A stretch of DNA of 64,000 nt from Bacillota bacterium (GCA_016280725.1 JAEEHF010000105.1:23265-87264); one strand, 5' to 3'; positions 1 to 10,733 are shown, counted from the first letter of the stretch. A program made the numbers and translations. The notes: generated by a model from the sequence alone, not told the origin.

Positions 1-2376
1 AAAACACGTGAACTTAGCTATACACAGCTAAAAAAAGAGTGTGATCCTTCAATTTTTAAATTTAAGAGTACAAAAGAGGTTGAACCATTTACTGGCATAA
101 TTGGCCAAACTAGGGGAATAGAAGCTTTTAAATTTGGAGTTAATATCGATGTCAAAGGGTACAACATATACATAGAGGGCTCTACTGGAATTGGAAAGAC
201 TGTTTTTGCGAAAAACTTTCTTCAAGATTTTGCCAAAGAAAAACCAACTCCAGATGATTGGTGCTATATTTATAATTTTGAAAATCCAAATGAACCTAAG
301 GCTTTATCGCTTCCTGCAGGAACAGGAAAAACCTTTAGAGATGAAATGGATGCTTTTATAGAAACTGTCAAAACGGAAATTAGAAATGCGTTTTCTAATC
401 GTGATTTTGAACAGGAAAAAGAGAATATCAAAAAAGATATCGAAGATAAAAAATTAAAACTTATTGAAAAGCTTAATAAAGATGCTGCAAGACTTGGATT
501 CCAAATCAAGAATTCAGATAGTATATATTTTCTTCCGATGATAGATGGAAAAGCGCTTAGCGAGGAAGAATTTAATGCGCTTCCACAAGAAACAAAAGAT
601 GTATTTGAGAAGAATTCTAAAGAAATTCAACAAGAAACAATTGAAGTCATGAAAAAGATTAAAGACATGGAAGCAAAGGCAGCAGAAAAGATTGGTTCGT
701 GGCAAAATAACATTGCATTATTCGCAGTATCAATTAAAGTAAATGAACTTAAGACAAAATACAAGAAATATCCAATAATTCAAGATTTCTTAAAGGGAAT
801 CCAAAACGATATTATTTCTAACATTGATTCATTTGTGATTGACGAGCAAAAATTAGCAAATATACCACCACAAATGAGACCAGAAAAACCTTGGAATAAG
901 TATCGTGTTAATCTAATTGTAGATAATTCAGAATTACAGGGCGCACCAGTAATAACTGATTCAAATCCAACGTTCTTCAATCTTTTTGGAAAACTTGAAT
1001 ATGAAAATTCTTATGGAATGATGCGTACAGATTATACCCTTATTAAGCCAGGTCTTGTACATAAGGCAAATGGGGGATATTTGATTCTACAAATTAGAGA
1101 CTTGTTATCAAACCAAATAATTTGGGATTCATTTAAAAAGGTTTTACGAACTAAAAAGATATACGTTGATACTTTAAAAGATTATCAAATGAATGCAGTT
1201 GCTCTAGCTGGACTTAAGCCAGAACCAATACCAGTAAAACTTAAAGTTATTCTTGTAGGTTCAGCTTCTATCTACCAGCAATTGTTAAATATGGATGAAG
1301 ACTTTAGAAAACTATTTAAAGTAAAAGTTGAATTTGATGATGATGCTCCTAGAACAGAAAGTACAATGAATAAAATCGCATCATATATTCATAGCTTCTG
1401 CGAATACGAAAAATTACCACACTATAATCCAGGCGCTGTTGCAAAGGTTATTGAATATTGTTCACGTGAAGTTGAAAATCAAAATAAATTATCAACACAA
1501 TTAAGTGAAATATGTGAAATTCTTGGTGAGGCATGTACATGGGCAAAGATGGATGGAGCAAAAGTTGTAACCGCTGACTATGTTAAACGAGCAATTGACC
1601 AACGTATTGAAAGAGTTAATAAATATGATCAGCATTTAGTTGAGATGATTCAAAACGGAACTATCATGATTGATACTCAAGGCGAAAAGATTGGACAAAT
1701 TAATGGTTTATCAATCATGAAAATGGGAGATTTCTGTTTTGGAAAACCAGCAAAAATTACTGCTAACACATATGTAAGTAAGAGCGGTATCGTAAATATC
1801 GAACGTGAAGTTTCAATGTCAGGTACATCACACTCAAAAGGTGTTATGATTTTATCTGCATACATTGGAGAAAAATTTGCTCAAGATGGTCCTCTTACTC
1901 TTGGTGCTAGTCTATGTTTTGAACAATTATATAGTGGAGTAGATGGAGATAGTGCTTCTTCTACAGAGCTATATGCGCTTTTATCATCACTTTCAGAATT
2001 GCCAATTAAGCAAAATATTGCAGTAACAGGAAGTGTTAACCAAAAAGGTGAAATTCAGCCAATTGGTGGAGTTACAGATAAGATTGAAGGATTCTTTAAT
2101 ATTTGTAAACTAAGAGGTTTAACTGGTGATCAGGGCGTTATGATTCCTTATCAAAACATTAAGAACTTAAATTTAAACGATGAAGTAATAGCTGCGGTTA
2201 AAGCGGGAACATTCCACATTTACCCAGTAAAGAACATTGATGAAGGAATAGAAATTCTAACAGGTGTTCCTGCTGGAAGGCTTAATAAAGATGGTAATTA
2301 CACAATGGGCAGTGTAAACTATCTTGTAAATCAAAAGCTTGAAAAATATTCAAAGGCCCATAAAGAAGGTAAATAG
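1..2376 (+). CDS. Lon-like ATP-dependent protease (AAA + S16 peptidase), 5' truncated by window edge
   Basis: Frame is open from base 1 (upstream of the listed ATG at 346), with Walker A GSTGIGKT. C-terminal Lon protease motifs include GDSASSTELYALLSSLSELPIKQNIAVTGSVNQKGEIQPIGGVTDKIEGFF. Confidence 0.92.
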   Translation, partial: KTRELSYTQLKKECDPSIFKFKSTKEVEPFTGIIGQTRGIEAFKFGVNIDVKGYNIYIEGSTGIGKTVFAKNFLQDFAKEKPTPDDWCYIYNFENPNEPKALSLPAGTGKTFRDEMDAFIETVKTEIRNAFSNRDFEQEKENIKKDIEDKKLKLIEKLNKDAARLGFQIKNSDSIYFLPMIDGKALSEEEFNALPQETKDVFEKNSKEIQQETIEVMKKIKDMEAKAAEKIGSWQNNIALFAVSIKVNELKTKYKKYPIIQDFLKGIQNDIISNIDSFVIDEQKLANIPPQMRPEKPWNKYRVNLIVDNSELQGAPVITDSNPTFFNLFGKLEYENSYGMMRTDYTLIKPGLVHKANGGYLILQIRDLLSNQIIWDSFKKVLRTKKIYVDTLKDYQMNAVALAGLKPEPIPVKLKVILVGSASIYQQLLNMDEDFRKLFKVKVEFDDDAPRTESTMNKIASYIHSFCEYEKLPHYNPGAVAKVIEYCSREVENQNKLSTQLSEICEILGEACTWAKMDGAKVVTADYVKRAIDQRIERVNKYDQHLVEMIQNGTIMIDTQGEKIGQINGLSIMKMGDFCFGKPAKITANTYVSKSGIVNIEREVSMSGTSHSKGVMILSAYIGEKFAQDGPLTLGASLCFEQLYSGVDGDSASSTELYALLSSLSELPIKQNIAVTGSVNQKGEIQPIGGVTDKIEGFFNICKLRGLTGDQGVMIPYQNIKNLNLNDEVIAAVKAGTFHIYPVKNIDEGIEILTGVPAGRLNKDGNYTMGSVNYLVNQKLEKYSKAHKEGK

Positions 2377-2395
2377 TAGGTAGTAGGAGAAGTAT

Positions 2396-3223
2396 ATGGA
2401 AGAATTGTTTAAGGGATGGTTTCAGGATGCACAAGGTAATATGACAGCATTTAATACAACCCTTTCAAAAGTATTACCAATTTTGATAACAATCTTAATT
2501 GCGCTAATTGTTATTCACTTTGTAATGAAAGCAATAGCAAAAATAATTAAAAAATCTAAAGTACCTAAAAATGTTCATTCTTTTGTTATTTCTGGAATTA
2601 GATTTGCATTATATTTTGTTGTTGCATTAATGGTATGTAGTAAACTTGGAATAGATATTACATCGCTTGTTGCTGCATTTAGTATTGTAGGAGTTGCAGT
2701 TTCACTTGCAATTCAAACATCACTTTCGAATGTTATGGCAGGGTTTAGCTTGCTTGCTACAAAACAGTTTGAAGTCGATGATTATATTGAGGCAGGTGGA
2801 GTACAGGGAACAGTACTTAGAATTGGGCTTTCTACATGTAAACTAAAAACCTATGATGGAAAAGATATTTATATTCCAAATTCTAGTATAATTGCAGATA
2901 AGATAATTAATTATACAAGAGAGCAATATAGAAGAGTGGATATTACAATTGGGGCTTCATATAACGAAAACTTAAGTAAAGTAAAAGGTGCATTAGCAAG
3001 AGTAGTTGAAGATACAGTACTAATTAATAAAGAAAAAGAAGTATTTATTGGAATTACAAAATTTGCAGAAAGTGCGGTTGAATATACTGTAAGAGTTTGG
3101 GTAAATACTACTGACTATTGGACAGTATATTTTGAAATGCTTGAGAGAATTAAACTTGAATTTGAAAAACAAAATATCGAAATTCCATATAATCAAATGG
3201 ATGTTCATATTAAGAATAATTAA
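2396..3223 (+). CDS. MscS-family small-conductance mechanosensitive channel
   Basis: TM helices followed by an MscS beta-domain (VSLAIQTSLSNVMAGFSLLATKQFEVDDYIEAGGVQGTVLRIGLSTCKLKTYDGKDIYIPNS). Confidence 0.93.
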   Translation: MEELFKGWFQDAQGNMTAFNTTLSKVLPILITILIALIVIHFVMKAIAKIIKKSKVPKNVHSFVISGIRFALYFVVALMVCSKLGIDITSLVAAFSIVGVAVSLAIQTSLSNVMAGFSLLATKQFEVDDYIEAGGVQGTVLRIGLSTCKLKTYDGKDIYIPNSSIIADKIINYTREQYRRVDITIGASYNENLSKVKGALARVVEDTVLINKEKEVFIGITKFAESAVEYTVRVWVNTTDYWTVYFEMLERIKLEFEKQNIEIPYNQMDVHIKNN

Positions 3224-3250
3224 TAATATTTAAAAAGAGGGTGAAGATAT

Positions 3251-3616
3251 ATGAAAAAGTTATTATTATATGTTGTAGTTGCTACTTTTATAGTCACAAC
3301 AGCTACTATGATTTTTTGTACTGTTTTTACAGCAATTCAGCAAAACTCAATGTATCAAACTGCGGAAACAGATCCACAATTATTAGTATACAAAGAACTT
3401 GGTGATGAGCTAAAAGCAGGCGAAGAGGAATGGAAGAAAGTAAATAATGTTACTGGTGATATTTCAAGTGAATATGCAGGCCTTTACATTTCAGGTTTTG
3501 CTATTTCAGCTCAATTAAACTTTGCGATGTACTATTTCTATGCTTTAGCTGCTGGAGTTGTTATTGGGTTACTAGCGTACTTTGTTTTTGGAAGAAAAAA
3601 GCTAAGTAATGAATAA
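3251..3616 (+). CDS. Hypothetical membrane protein with two TM segments
   Basis: RBS aaagaggg upstream; hydrophobic N- and C-terminal segments. Confidence 0.7.
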   Translation: MKKLLLYVVVATFIVTTATMIFCTVFTAIQQNSMYQTAETDPQLLVYKELGDELKAGEEEWKKVNNVTGDISSEYAGLYISGFAISAQLNFAMYYFYALAAGVVIGLLAYFVFGRKKLSNE

Positions 3617-3621
3617 AACTA

Positions 3622-3649
3622 AAAAAGGAGTGCATTTGCACTCCTTTTT
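3622..3649 (+). terminator. Intrinsic terminator
   Basis: aaaaaggagtgcatttgcactccttttt hairpin plus T tract. Confidence 0.85.
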
Positions 3650-3655
3650 ATTATC

Positions 3656-3787
3656 TTAACTAGATAAAAGATATAAAATTCCCAATAGAATAATGCCAAG
3701 TAAGAATAATCTCAAGATTATCCGTACAATAGCGCGAATAGGGTGGTCATCGAGAAGGAAAATCCATAATAAAAGCCATTTAAGCAA
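3656..3787 (-). CDS. Small (43 aa) hydrophobic protein, TTG start, not in the ORF track
   Basis: RBS aaggaga then ttg; MLKWLLLWIFLLDDHPIRAIVRIILRLFLLGIILLGILYLLSS*. Minus-strand promoter TTGAAT-17-TATAAT upstream. Contains one in-frame CGG. Confidence 0.55.
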   Translation of the reverse strand: MLKWLLLWIFLLDDHPIRAIVRIILRLFLLGIILLGILYLLSS

Positions 3788-3860
3788 GGTAATTCTCCTT
3801 TCTTTATGATTGTTGCTAAAAAATGCCACAAACCGTTTAGATTATCGTAATATCATGGCT

Positions 3861-3889
3861 ATTATACTAGCATCTGGACCAAAATTCAA
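3861..3889 (-). promoter_or_regulatory. Sigma-A-type promoter, minus strand
   Basis: TTGAAT (3884-3889), 17-nt spacer, TATAAT (3861-3866) read on the minus strand. Confidence 0.6.
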
Positions 3890-3895
3890 TAATTC

Positions 3896-3924
3896 TTGAC
3901 ATTTTATGTAAAGTGTGCTAGAAT
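3896..3924 (+). promoter_or_regulatory. Sigma-A-type promoter for MFS gene
   Basis: TTGACA, 17-nt spacer, TAGAAT. Confidence 0.75.
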
Positions 3925-4002
3925 AATCATCGTAAGAGTGTGCATACCTTTTTAAGGAAGCTGCACAGCCAAGCGTTGATTGGTACACTTTATTTGAGAA
4001 AT

Positions 4003-4046
4003 AACTCATAAAGGAGTCTTAAATAGATTTCTTTGTGAGTTTTTTT
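4003..4046 (+). promoter_or_regulatory. Terminator-like hairpin in the MFS 5' leader (candidate attenuator)
   Basis: aactcataaag ... ctttgtgagtt 11-bp stem (one G.T) followed by a run of T; lies between the promoter and the start codon. Confidence 0.6.
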
Positions 4047-4111
4047 ATGACCTCACCGGCTGATGCATATCAATAATTTGACTTCTACAAAGTGAAGAAA
4101 GGGGAATCAAC

Positions 4112-5317
4112 ATGTCCAGCATTGCAAATAGAGAAGAAAACTTCTACCGGAAGAACCTTCGCAAAATCATCGTTGAGACAGTGCTAACTTCAATTGGCGC
4201 TGGATTCTGTGTTCCTGTGATAACGATATTCTGGAATTCTGTTGGAATGAATCAGGTTGACATTGGCATTACCCAGATGGCTTTCACACTTGTCGTTTTT
4301 GCGCTCGATATTCCTATGGGATACATTGCGGACCGGTTCGACAGGAAAATCTTAAACATTATTGGCGACTTTGGTGCGGGACTTTCTTTCGTTTTCTATG
4401 CCTTTGCGCAAAACATGTTTATGTGTGTTGTTTCGGAATGCTTATTAGGAATTTCTGCAGCGATGACTAATGGAGTTGATCAAAGCTTCATTAAGTTCAA
4501 TTGCGATAAGATTGATGAAACTGGAAATCTCTTTAAGAGAATAAACCTCAAGGTACATACGGCACGGTATATTTCTCTTCTGACAGTTACGATTCTTGGA
4601 GGATTCATCGCCAAATTTGATATGCGTGTTTGCATCGCTGCATCTTTCTTGCCATATTTTCTTGGCGGAATTATCGCATGTTCTATTAAAGATGAAAATG
4701 CAAAACTTAAGAGTGAGCATAAAAACTTCTTTAAGAGTATGTATAAATCCTTTAAGAAAATAATGGAGAAGAAAGACACGCGTGCATATCTTTATAGTTA
4801 TGTCCTTGGAAACGAGATAACGCATTCTCAGATTTGGGTTTTTACACCACTTCTTGTCTTGTGCGGAGTGCCAGTTGAAATTGTGAGTGTTGGATGGGCG
4901 CTAAACTACGTGACTCAAGTAATAGGTTCGAAGCTTTCCGAAAAGATGGTAAACTTCAAGACTTCGCGGAAGTTTATTGTTCCTGTTATTATTGAGCTCA
5001 CATGGATGCTTATCATTATCATCAACACCAATATTATTACGGTATGGCTGTTTGCACTTAATGGATTTGTTCATGGGCTTATTGCTGGCAATTTGATGAC
5101 TTCTTTGCAGGAGTCTGTGAGTAATGAGGTGCAAACAAGTATTGTATCGGTAGCGTCGACAGGAGCAAGGCTTCTTTATATTCCACTTGTCTTTATCATC
5201 AATGCGCTGGGAAATATTGAGCTTCAGTATGCCCTCGTTGGCACTTGTGCAATCTTTTTGCCTCTGTGTTCGTTCGTGTATATGAAACTTAGAAAAATTG
5301 AGAACACGCCTGAATAG
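4112..5317 (+). CDS. MFS transporter (efflux-like)
   Basis: About 12 TM segments; motif A-like MGYIADRFDRKI. Codon usage differs from neighbours and includes 4 in-frame CGG at Arg positions. Confidence 0.85.
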   Translation: MSSIANREENFYRKNLRKIIVETVLTSIGAGFCVPVITIFWNSVGMNQVDIGITQMAFTLVVFALDIPMGYIADRFDRKILNIIGDFGAGLSFVFYAFAQNMFMCVVSECLLGISAAMTNGVDQSFIKFNCDKIDETGNLFKRINLKVHTARYISLLTVTILGGFIAKFDMRVCIAASFLPYFLGGIIACSIKDENAKLKSEHKNFFKSMYKSFKKIMEKKDTRAYLYSYVLGNEITHSQIWVFTPLLVLCGVPVEIVSVGWALNYVTQVIGSKLSEKMVNFKTSRKFIVPVIIELTWMLIIIINTNIITVWLFALNGFVHGLIAGNLMTSLQESVSNEVQTSIVSVASTGARLLYIPLVFIINALGNIELQYALVGTCAIFLPLCSFVYMKLRKIENTPE

Positions 5318-5330
5318 GCGTGTTCTTTTT

Positions 5331-7278
5331 TTATTCCATTAATTTACTCCATTCTTCAAATAAAGAATCATTTTTTTCTTTAAGTTCAGTTATTCTTTGA
5401 GATATTTCAAGTGCTTTTTCATAATTTGAACCAACTTCGGAAGTTAAAGAAAGTGCTTCTAATCTTGCAATTTCGGCCTCATTTGCTGATGTATCTTCTT
5501 CAATTTTCTTAAGTCTATTTTGTTTTTTGCGTTCTTGGGCTTCTTGTTCTTTCTTTTCTTTGTATGAAGTGTTTTTTGGTTTTACATCTTTTATTACTTC
5601 ATTTTGTATATCATTTTGAATATAAAAATCATAGTTTCCTTTAAACTCTTTTGCTCCAGTTTTATCTAATTTATAAATTCGATTTGCTAATTTATTAATA
5701 AAATATCTGTCATGGGAAACAATAAGCATTGTTCCTTCATAACTTTGCAAAGCTTCTTCTAAAGCCTCTCTAGAAAGAATATCTAAGTGGTTTGTAGGCT
5801 CATCGAGAATTAAAAAGTTAGATTCTGATAGCATAATTGTAAGTAAGGAAATTCTAGCTTTTTCTCCACCGCTTAAGTCCTTTATTTCTTTAAAAGCATC
5901 TTCACCTTTAAAAAGAAAGATTGCAAGTGCGCTTCTAATTTCGGTATTTGTAAGTGTAGAGTGAAGGTCTTTTATATAATCAAATATTGTTTGATTACTT
6001 GATATTTCATCACCAGTTTGGCTATAATAGGCAATCTTTTGATTGCTTCCAATTAGGTATTCTCCGCTAGAAGCAGGTTCTTTTCCGAAGAAGAATTTTT
6101 AAAAGTGTAGTTTTTCCGCAACCATTTGGTCCAACTATAAATACTTTCTCTTGTTTTAAAACATTCATGTTAACGTTTTCAAAAAGCAATTTATGTTCAA
6201 AACTTTTTGAAAGGTTTTTAGTAACTACAACTTCTTGGTTGCCTCCAGATACTACTTTAAAGTGAAACTTCATTTTTTCCATTTCTTCGTCCGGTGCTAC
6301 AAGTGTGCTTTCTAATCTATCAATTGATTTTTGCTTTGATTTTATAGTTACGTAGTTTCTTTCTTGATTCCATCTTTTTTGTTGTTCTATTATTTTTTCA
6401 ATTCTATTTATTTCTTTTTGCGTTTGATCATATTGTCTTTGCAAAGTTTTATTCTTTTCTCTTTTAAGCTCTACATATTTTGAATAGTTTCCACTATATA
6501 TGCTTACTCTGTGACTTTCTAGTTCTATTGTTTCGTTCGTAACTTTGTCCAAAAAATATCTATCATGAGATATTACAATATAGCTTCCTCTATAATTTAA
6601 TAAAAAGTTTTCTAACCACTCGATTGAGCTTATATCTAAATTATTTGTTGGTTCATCAAGTAATAAAAGGTTTGAGTTAGAAAATAGCAATTTTGCAAGT
6701 ATTAATTTTGTCTTTTGGCCCCCACTTAGGTTTTCTACTTTTAGTTCTAGTTCCTTTTCTTCAAATCCTAGACCGATTAGAGTAGAGTGAGCAATACTTT
6801 TATATGTTAGTCCGCCTTCTTTTTGATAGGTATCTTCTAAGTTATGTTTTTCTAAAATTAGCCTGTTTAGTTCCTCATTATTAGTATCTATTTGAGAAGC
6901 ATTATTAAGTTGCATGATTGTATTATTAATATTTGACTCGGATGATTTTTCCTCGATTTTATTTTGAAGTTCTTTAACTTTTTCCTCAATATCTAAAAGG
7001 TTTTGCTTTATTGTTAAAAGTTCTTCATAAACATTATTTTTACTATTTTTTAATACAAACTGTTCAACGTATCCAATTTTTAGATTTTTATTTTTAAATA
7101 TTTCTCCGTCATCGCAAGATAGTTCATCACAAATGACTTTAAAAAGCGTTGTCTTACCAGAACCATTTATTCCTACAAAGCCAAGCTTATGTCCATCTTC
7201 AATTGTGAAAGAAACATCTTTAAATATTAACTTATCTCCAAAACTTTTTCCTACATTGCTTAAGCTAAGTAGTGCCAC
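5331..7278 (-). CDS. ABC-F family ATP-binding protein, one gene interrupted by a +1 shift at CGG
   Basis: The N part (6067..7311 ORF) has Walker A/LSGGQKTK and a second Walker A GPNGCGKTTLLKILL. Skipping one C at 6087 continues GKEPASSGEYLIGSNQKIAYYSQTGDEISSNQT...LSGGEKARISLLTIMLSESNFLILDEPTNHLD to 5331. Probable GTG start at 7278. Confidence 0.9.
6085..6087 (-). other. Recoding site 1: CTT CGG A -> +1 -> GGA (Gly)
   Basis: Frame 0 reads ILLRKRTCF*; skipping C gives ILL-GKEPASSG, matching the ABC-F Walker A region. Confidence 0.85.
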
Positions 7279-7355
7279 TTTTCTCACCTCACATGACTTG
7301 TATTGTACCATCTTAAGCCAAAATGGACAACCTTTTTATAGGAAAAGAGCGAGTG

Positions 7356-7425
7356 TCTCCTTTGGGGACACGACATTGAGGAGAATTTTTTCTCCTTTGG
7401 GGACACGACATCGAGGAGAATTTTT
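7356..7425. repeat. Two tandem 35-bp copies of tctcctttggggacacgacat(t/c)gaggagaattttt
   Basis: Direct sequence comparison; shares the ggggacacgac core with elements at 29013 and 40683. Confidence 0.85.
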
Positions 7426-7548
7426 TTGCCTTTGGAGAGATAACGGTCGAAAAGTCAAATAGTCACAGTTTAATTTATAACATGTATTTACACTAAATTT
7501 GGCAATATATATAATATTAATATGTTAATCAAAGAAAGGTGAAGAGTT

Positions 7549-8649
7549 TTGGACAGAGAAAAAAAGATTATAAAAGTTAGTTTTCAAGGAATTGCAATGA
7601 ATTTGTTTTTGGTTTTATTTAAAGCAATTGTGGGCTTTATAGCAAATTCCATTGCAATTATATTAGATGCTGTAAATAATTTAACGGATGCTGTTTCTGC
7701 AATTATAACAATTATTGGAGCAAAGCTTTCTGGAAAAGCACCAGATAAGGAGCACCCATTTGGGCACGGAAGAATAGAATATTTTGCTGCAGTAATTATT
7801 TCTGCTATCGTATTAGGAGCAGGTATTACGTCGCTTAAGGAATCATTTTTAAAGATTCTTTCTCCTGCAGACGTTCATTATGAGTGGTATACACTTTTGG
7901 TAATCATTGTTGCTATTTTTGTAAAATTCTTCTTTGGTGGATATGTTAAAAATGTTGGAAAGCAAATTGATTCGCAGAGCCTAATTGCAACTGGAACAGA
8001 TGCATTTATGGATGCAGTATTATCTTTTTCAACACTTGTAGGAGCCATTATTTTCCTTGTTTTTGGGCTTAATATAGAAGGATATTTAGGTGTAGTAATT
8101 TCAATCATAATTATTAAATCTGCGATTAGTATTTTAAAAGAAACAATTGATACTATGATAGGCCAAAGAGCAGATGCAGAACTTACGAAAAATATAAAAC
8201 AAAAAATTAATGATTATAAAGAAGTGCATGGAACTTATGACTTGATGCTTCATAACTACGGTCCTTCTAAACTTATGGGGTCGGCACATATTGAACTTGA
8301 TGATGATACTACTGCAAAAGAAATTCATGCATTAACTAGAAAAATATCAGAAGAAATATTTAAAGAATTTGGAATTATTCTTACACTTGGTATTTATGCT
8401 TCAAATGATAGTGGAAAAGCCAAGGTAATTAAGGAAAAATTAGAAGAAATAATTAAAGATTATACTGACGTACTTCAGCTACATGGTTTTTATTTAGATG
8501 ATGAGAAAAAACAAGTTTCTTTTGATATTATAATCGATTTTAAATGTGAAAATTCAGATAATGTTAAAAATGAGATTATAGATAAAATAAAGAATTTATA
8601 TCCAGAATATGAATATGAGGTTGTTCTAGATACTGATATTAGTGATTAA
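7549..8649 (+). CDS. Cation diffusion facilitator (CDF) family transporter
   Basis: TTG start with RBS; FKAIVGFIANSIAIILDAVNNLTDAVSAIITIIGAKLSGKAPDKEHPFGHGRIEYFAA. Confidence 0.92.
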   Translation: MDREKKIIKVSFQGIAMNLFLVLFKAIVGFIANSIAIILDAVNNLTDAVSAIITIIGAKLSGKAPDKEHPFGHGRIEYFAAVIISAIVLGAGITSLKESFLKILSPADVHYEWYTLLVIIVAIFVKFFFGGYVKNVGKQIDSQSLIATGTDAFMDAVLSFSTLVGAIIFLVFGLNIEGYLGVVISIIIIKSAISILKETIDTMIGQRADAELTKNIKQKINDYKEVHGTYDLMLHNYGPSKLMGSAHIELDDDTTAKEIHALTRKISEEIFKEFGIILTLGIYASNDSGKAKVIKEKLEEIIKDYTDVLQLHGFYLDDEKKQVSFDIIIDFKCENSDNVKNEIIDKIKNLYPEYEYEVVLDTDISD

Positions 8650-8652
8650 TAT

Positions 8653-8686
8653 AAAAAGAGGCTTGAAAACATTCAAGCCTCTTTTT
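8653..8686. terminator. Intrinsic terminator
   Basis: aaaaagaggcttgaa ... ttcaagcctcttttt. Confidence 0.85.
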
Positions 8687-8715
8687 GATTGCTAAATTCT
8701 TGTATATATAATTAT

Positions 8716-9093
8716 TTATTTTTGCTCAATGTTTATATTCGTAATAAGTCCGTTTTCATCATAATCGCCTGTAACATTATATCGTAATGAGCCCGTTGCA
8801 GACTTATATGTTGATATTAGCTCTAGTAAGCTTTCTTCATCACTTATATTATTTACAGATACAATTGAAAAAGTATCCTCATCCTTGTTGTTAGCAATAA
8901 CTTTATTTATTAAAGCGATGACTTGGGGCTTGGTTTGAACGGTACGAGTATAAATCTCAAATGAAGAATTAAATGCATCTACCATAAGGGTATTAACAGT
9001 ATTATTAGTGTTTTCTACAATGTCTGCTGCATTGTTATATAATATAGCTCCCATACTTTCCAAAATGATAAATATAGTTATTATAAAACCCAA
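8716..9093 (-). CDS. Hypothetical membrane-anchored/secreted protein (probable TTG start)
   Basis: N-terminal hydrophobic segment; gaggaggt RBS about 8 nt upstream of a TTG. Confidence 0.6.
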   Translation of the reverse strand: MGFIITIFIILESMGAILYNNAADIVENTNNTVNTLMVDAFNSSFEIYTRTVQTKPQVIALINKVIANNKDEDTFSIVSVNNISDEESLLELISTYKSATGSLRYNVTGDYDENGLITNINIEQK

Positions 9094-9227
9094 AATAGTC
9101 ACCTCCTCATACGTTAATATAATATCATAACGTGATTTTTTTAACAAGGGAAAATATGCAAAAATAAGAACAAATGTTTACAAATTGTAATTAAAGTGCT
9201 AAACTATGTTTTGAGGGGGTGAAGTAA

Positions 9228-10718
9228 GTGGAGAAGAACTATGAGCATATTTATCTAGCAATTGACTTAAAAAGCTTCTATGCGTCTGTAGAGTGCCAAG
9301 AAAGAAAATTAAATCCGCTTACTACGAACCTAGTAGTTGCTGATGATAGCCGAACTGAAAAAACAATTTGCCTGGCAGTTAGCCCCTCACTTAAAAAATA
9401 TGGAATACCTGGTAGAGCAAGGCTATTTGAAGTTATTCAAAAAGTAAAAGAAATAAATGCCGAAAGAAGAGCAAACGCACCAAATCATAAGTTTACTTGC
9501 AGTTCTTATGACGATATTGCTCTTTCTGAAAATCCAGATTTAGAGCTAAGCTATATAGTTGCACCACCAAGAATGAGATACTACATGGAGTATAGTCAAA
9601 AAATATATAAGATATATTTAAAATGGTTTTCAAAAGATGATATGTTTGTTTATTCGATAGATGAAGTATTTATTGATGTAACTCGCTACCTTCAAACATA
9701 CAAAATGTCACCTCGTGAACTTGCAACAAAAGTTGTTCAAAATGTTCTAGACGAAACTGGTATCACGGCTACATGTGGAATTGGTACGAACTTATATCTT
9801 TGTAAAATTGCAATGGACATAGTTGCTAAGCATATGGAGCCAGATAAAAATGGTGTTAGAATTGCAGGACTTGATGAAGCATCATACAGAAAATTTTTAT
9901 GGAGCCATAAACCTATTACAGATTTTTGGAGAGTCGGAAGTGGTACATCAAAAAAATTAGCTAAATATGGAATGACCACCATGGGCGATGTGGCAAGGAT
10001 GTCTGTAAAAGATGAAGAGATGCTATATAAACTATTTGGCATAAATGCAGAACTTTTAATCGATCATGCGTGGGGCTATGAGCCTAGCACAATAGAAAGC
10101 GTCAAAGCGTTTAAACCAGTTACTAATAGTATTAGTGAAGGGCAAGTGTTAAGTCACGCATATGTTTTTGATAAAGCAAAATTAATTGCAAAAGAAATGG
10201 CGGAAAATATTTCAATTAGTTTGGTTCGAAAAGATCTAATTACAAGTAAGATTGTTTTAGAAATAATTTATGATGTAAGTAATCTTTATGGTTCAAAATA
10301 TAACGGAGAATGCGATATTGACCACTATGGTAGAAAAGTTCCAAGACATGCACATGGAACAATTAATTTAGACCATAAAACGTCATCTAATAGAATGATT
10401 AAAGAAGCGGTTGCAAATTTGTTCGAAAAAATCGTTAATCCTAATTTACTTGTTCGAAGGATTTATATAACTGCATGTGATGTTGTAAATGAAGATGATT
10501 ATAAAAATATTTTGGCTTATGAGCAAATGAATATTTTTATTGACTATAACGAACTTGAAAAAAAGAGAAAAAAAGAACAAAGTGAAAAATTCTTGCAAAA
10601 AGCAGTTATTGGACTTAAAGATAAATATGGCAAAAATTCTGTTCTAAAAGGAATGAACTTTTTTGAAGGTGCTACTGCTATTGAACGTAATGGACAAATT
10701 GGAGGACATAGAGGTTAG
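9228..10718 (+). CDS. Y-family DNA polymerase (UmuC/DinB-like)
   Basis: YLAIDLKSFYASVECQERKLNP, YSIDEVFIDVT, GIGTNLYLCKIAMDIVAKH. Confidence 0.92.
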   Translation: MEKNYEHIYLAIDLKSFYASVECQERKLNPLTTNLVVADDSRTEKTICLAVSPSLKKYGIPGRARLFEVIQKVKEINAERRANAPNHKFTCSSYDDIALSENPDLELSYIVAPPRMRYYMEYSQKIYKIYLKWFSKDDMFVYSIDEVFIDVTRYLQTYKMSPRELATKVVQNVLDETGITATCGIGTNLYLCKIAMDIVAKHMEPDKNGVRIAGLDEASYRKFLWSHKPITDFWRVGSGTSKKLAKYGMTTMGDVARMSVKDEEMLYKLFGINAELLIDHAWGYEPSTIESVKAFKPVTNSISEGQVLSHAYVFDKAKLIAKEMAENISISLVRKDLITSKIVLEIIYDVSNLYGSKYNGECDIDHYGRKVPRHAHGTINLDHKTSSNRMIKEAVANLFEKIVNPNLLVRRIYITACDVVNEDDYKNILAYEQMNIFIDYNELEKKRKKEQSEKFLQKAVIGLKDKYGKNSVLKGMNFFEGATAIERNGQIGGHRG

Positions 10719-10733
10719 AATAGGGAGAAGTAT

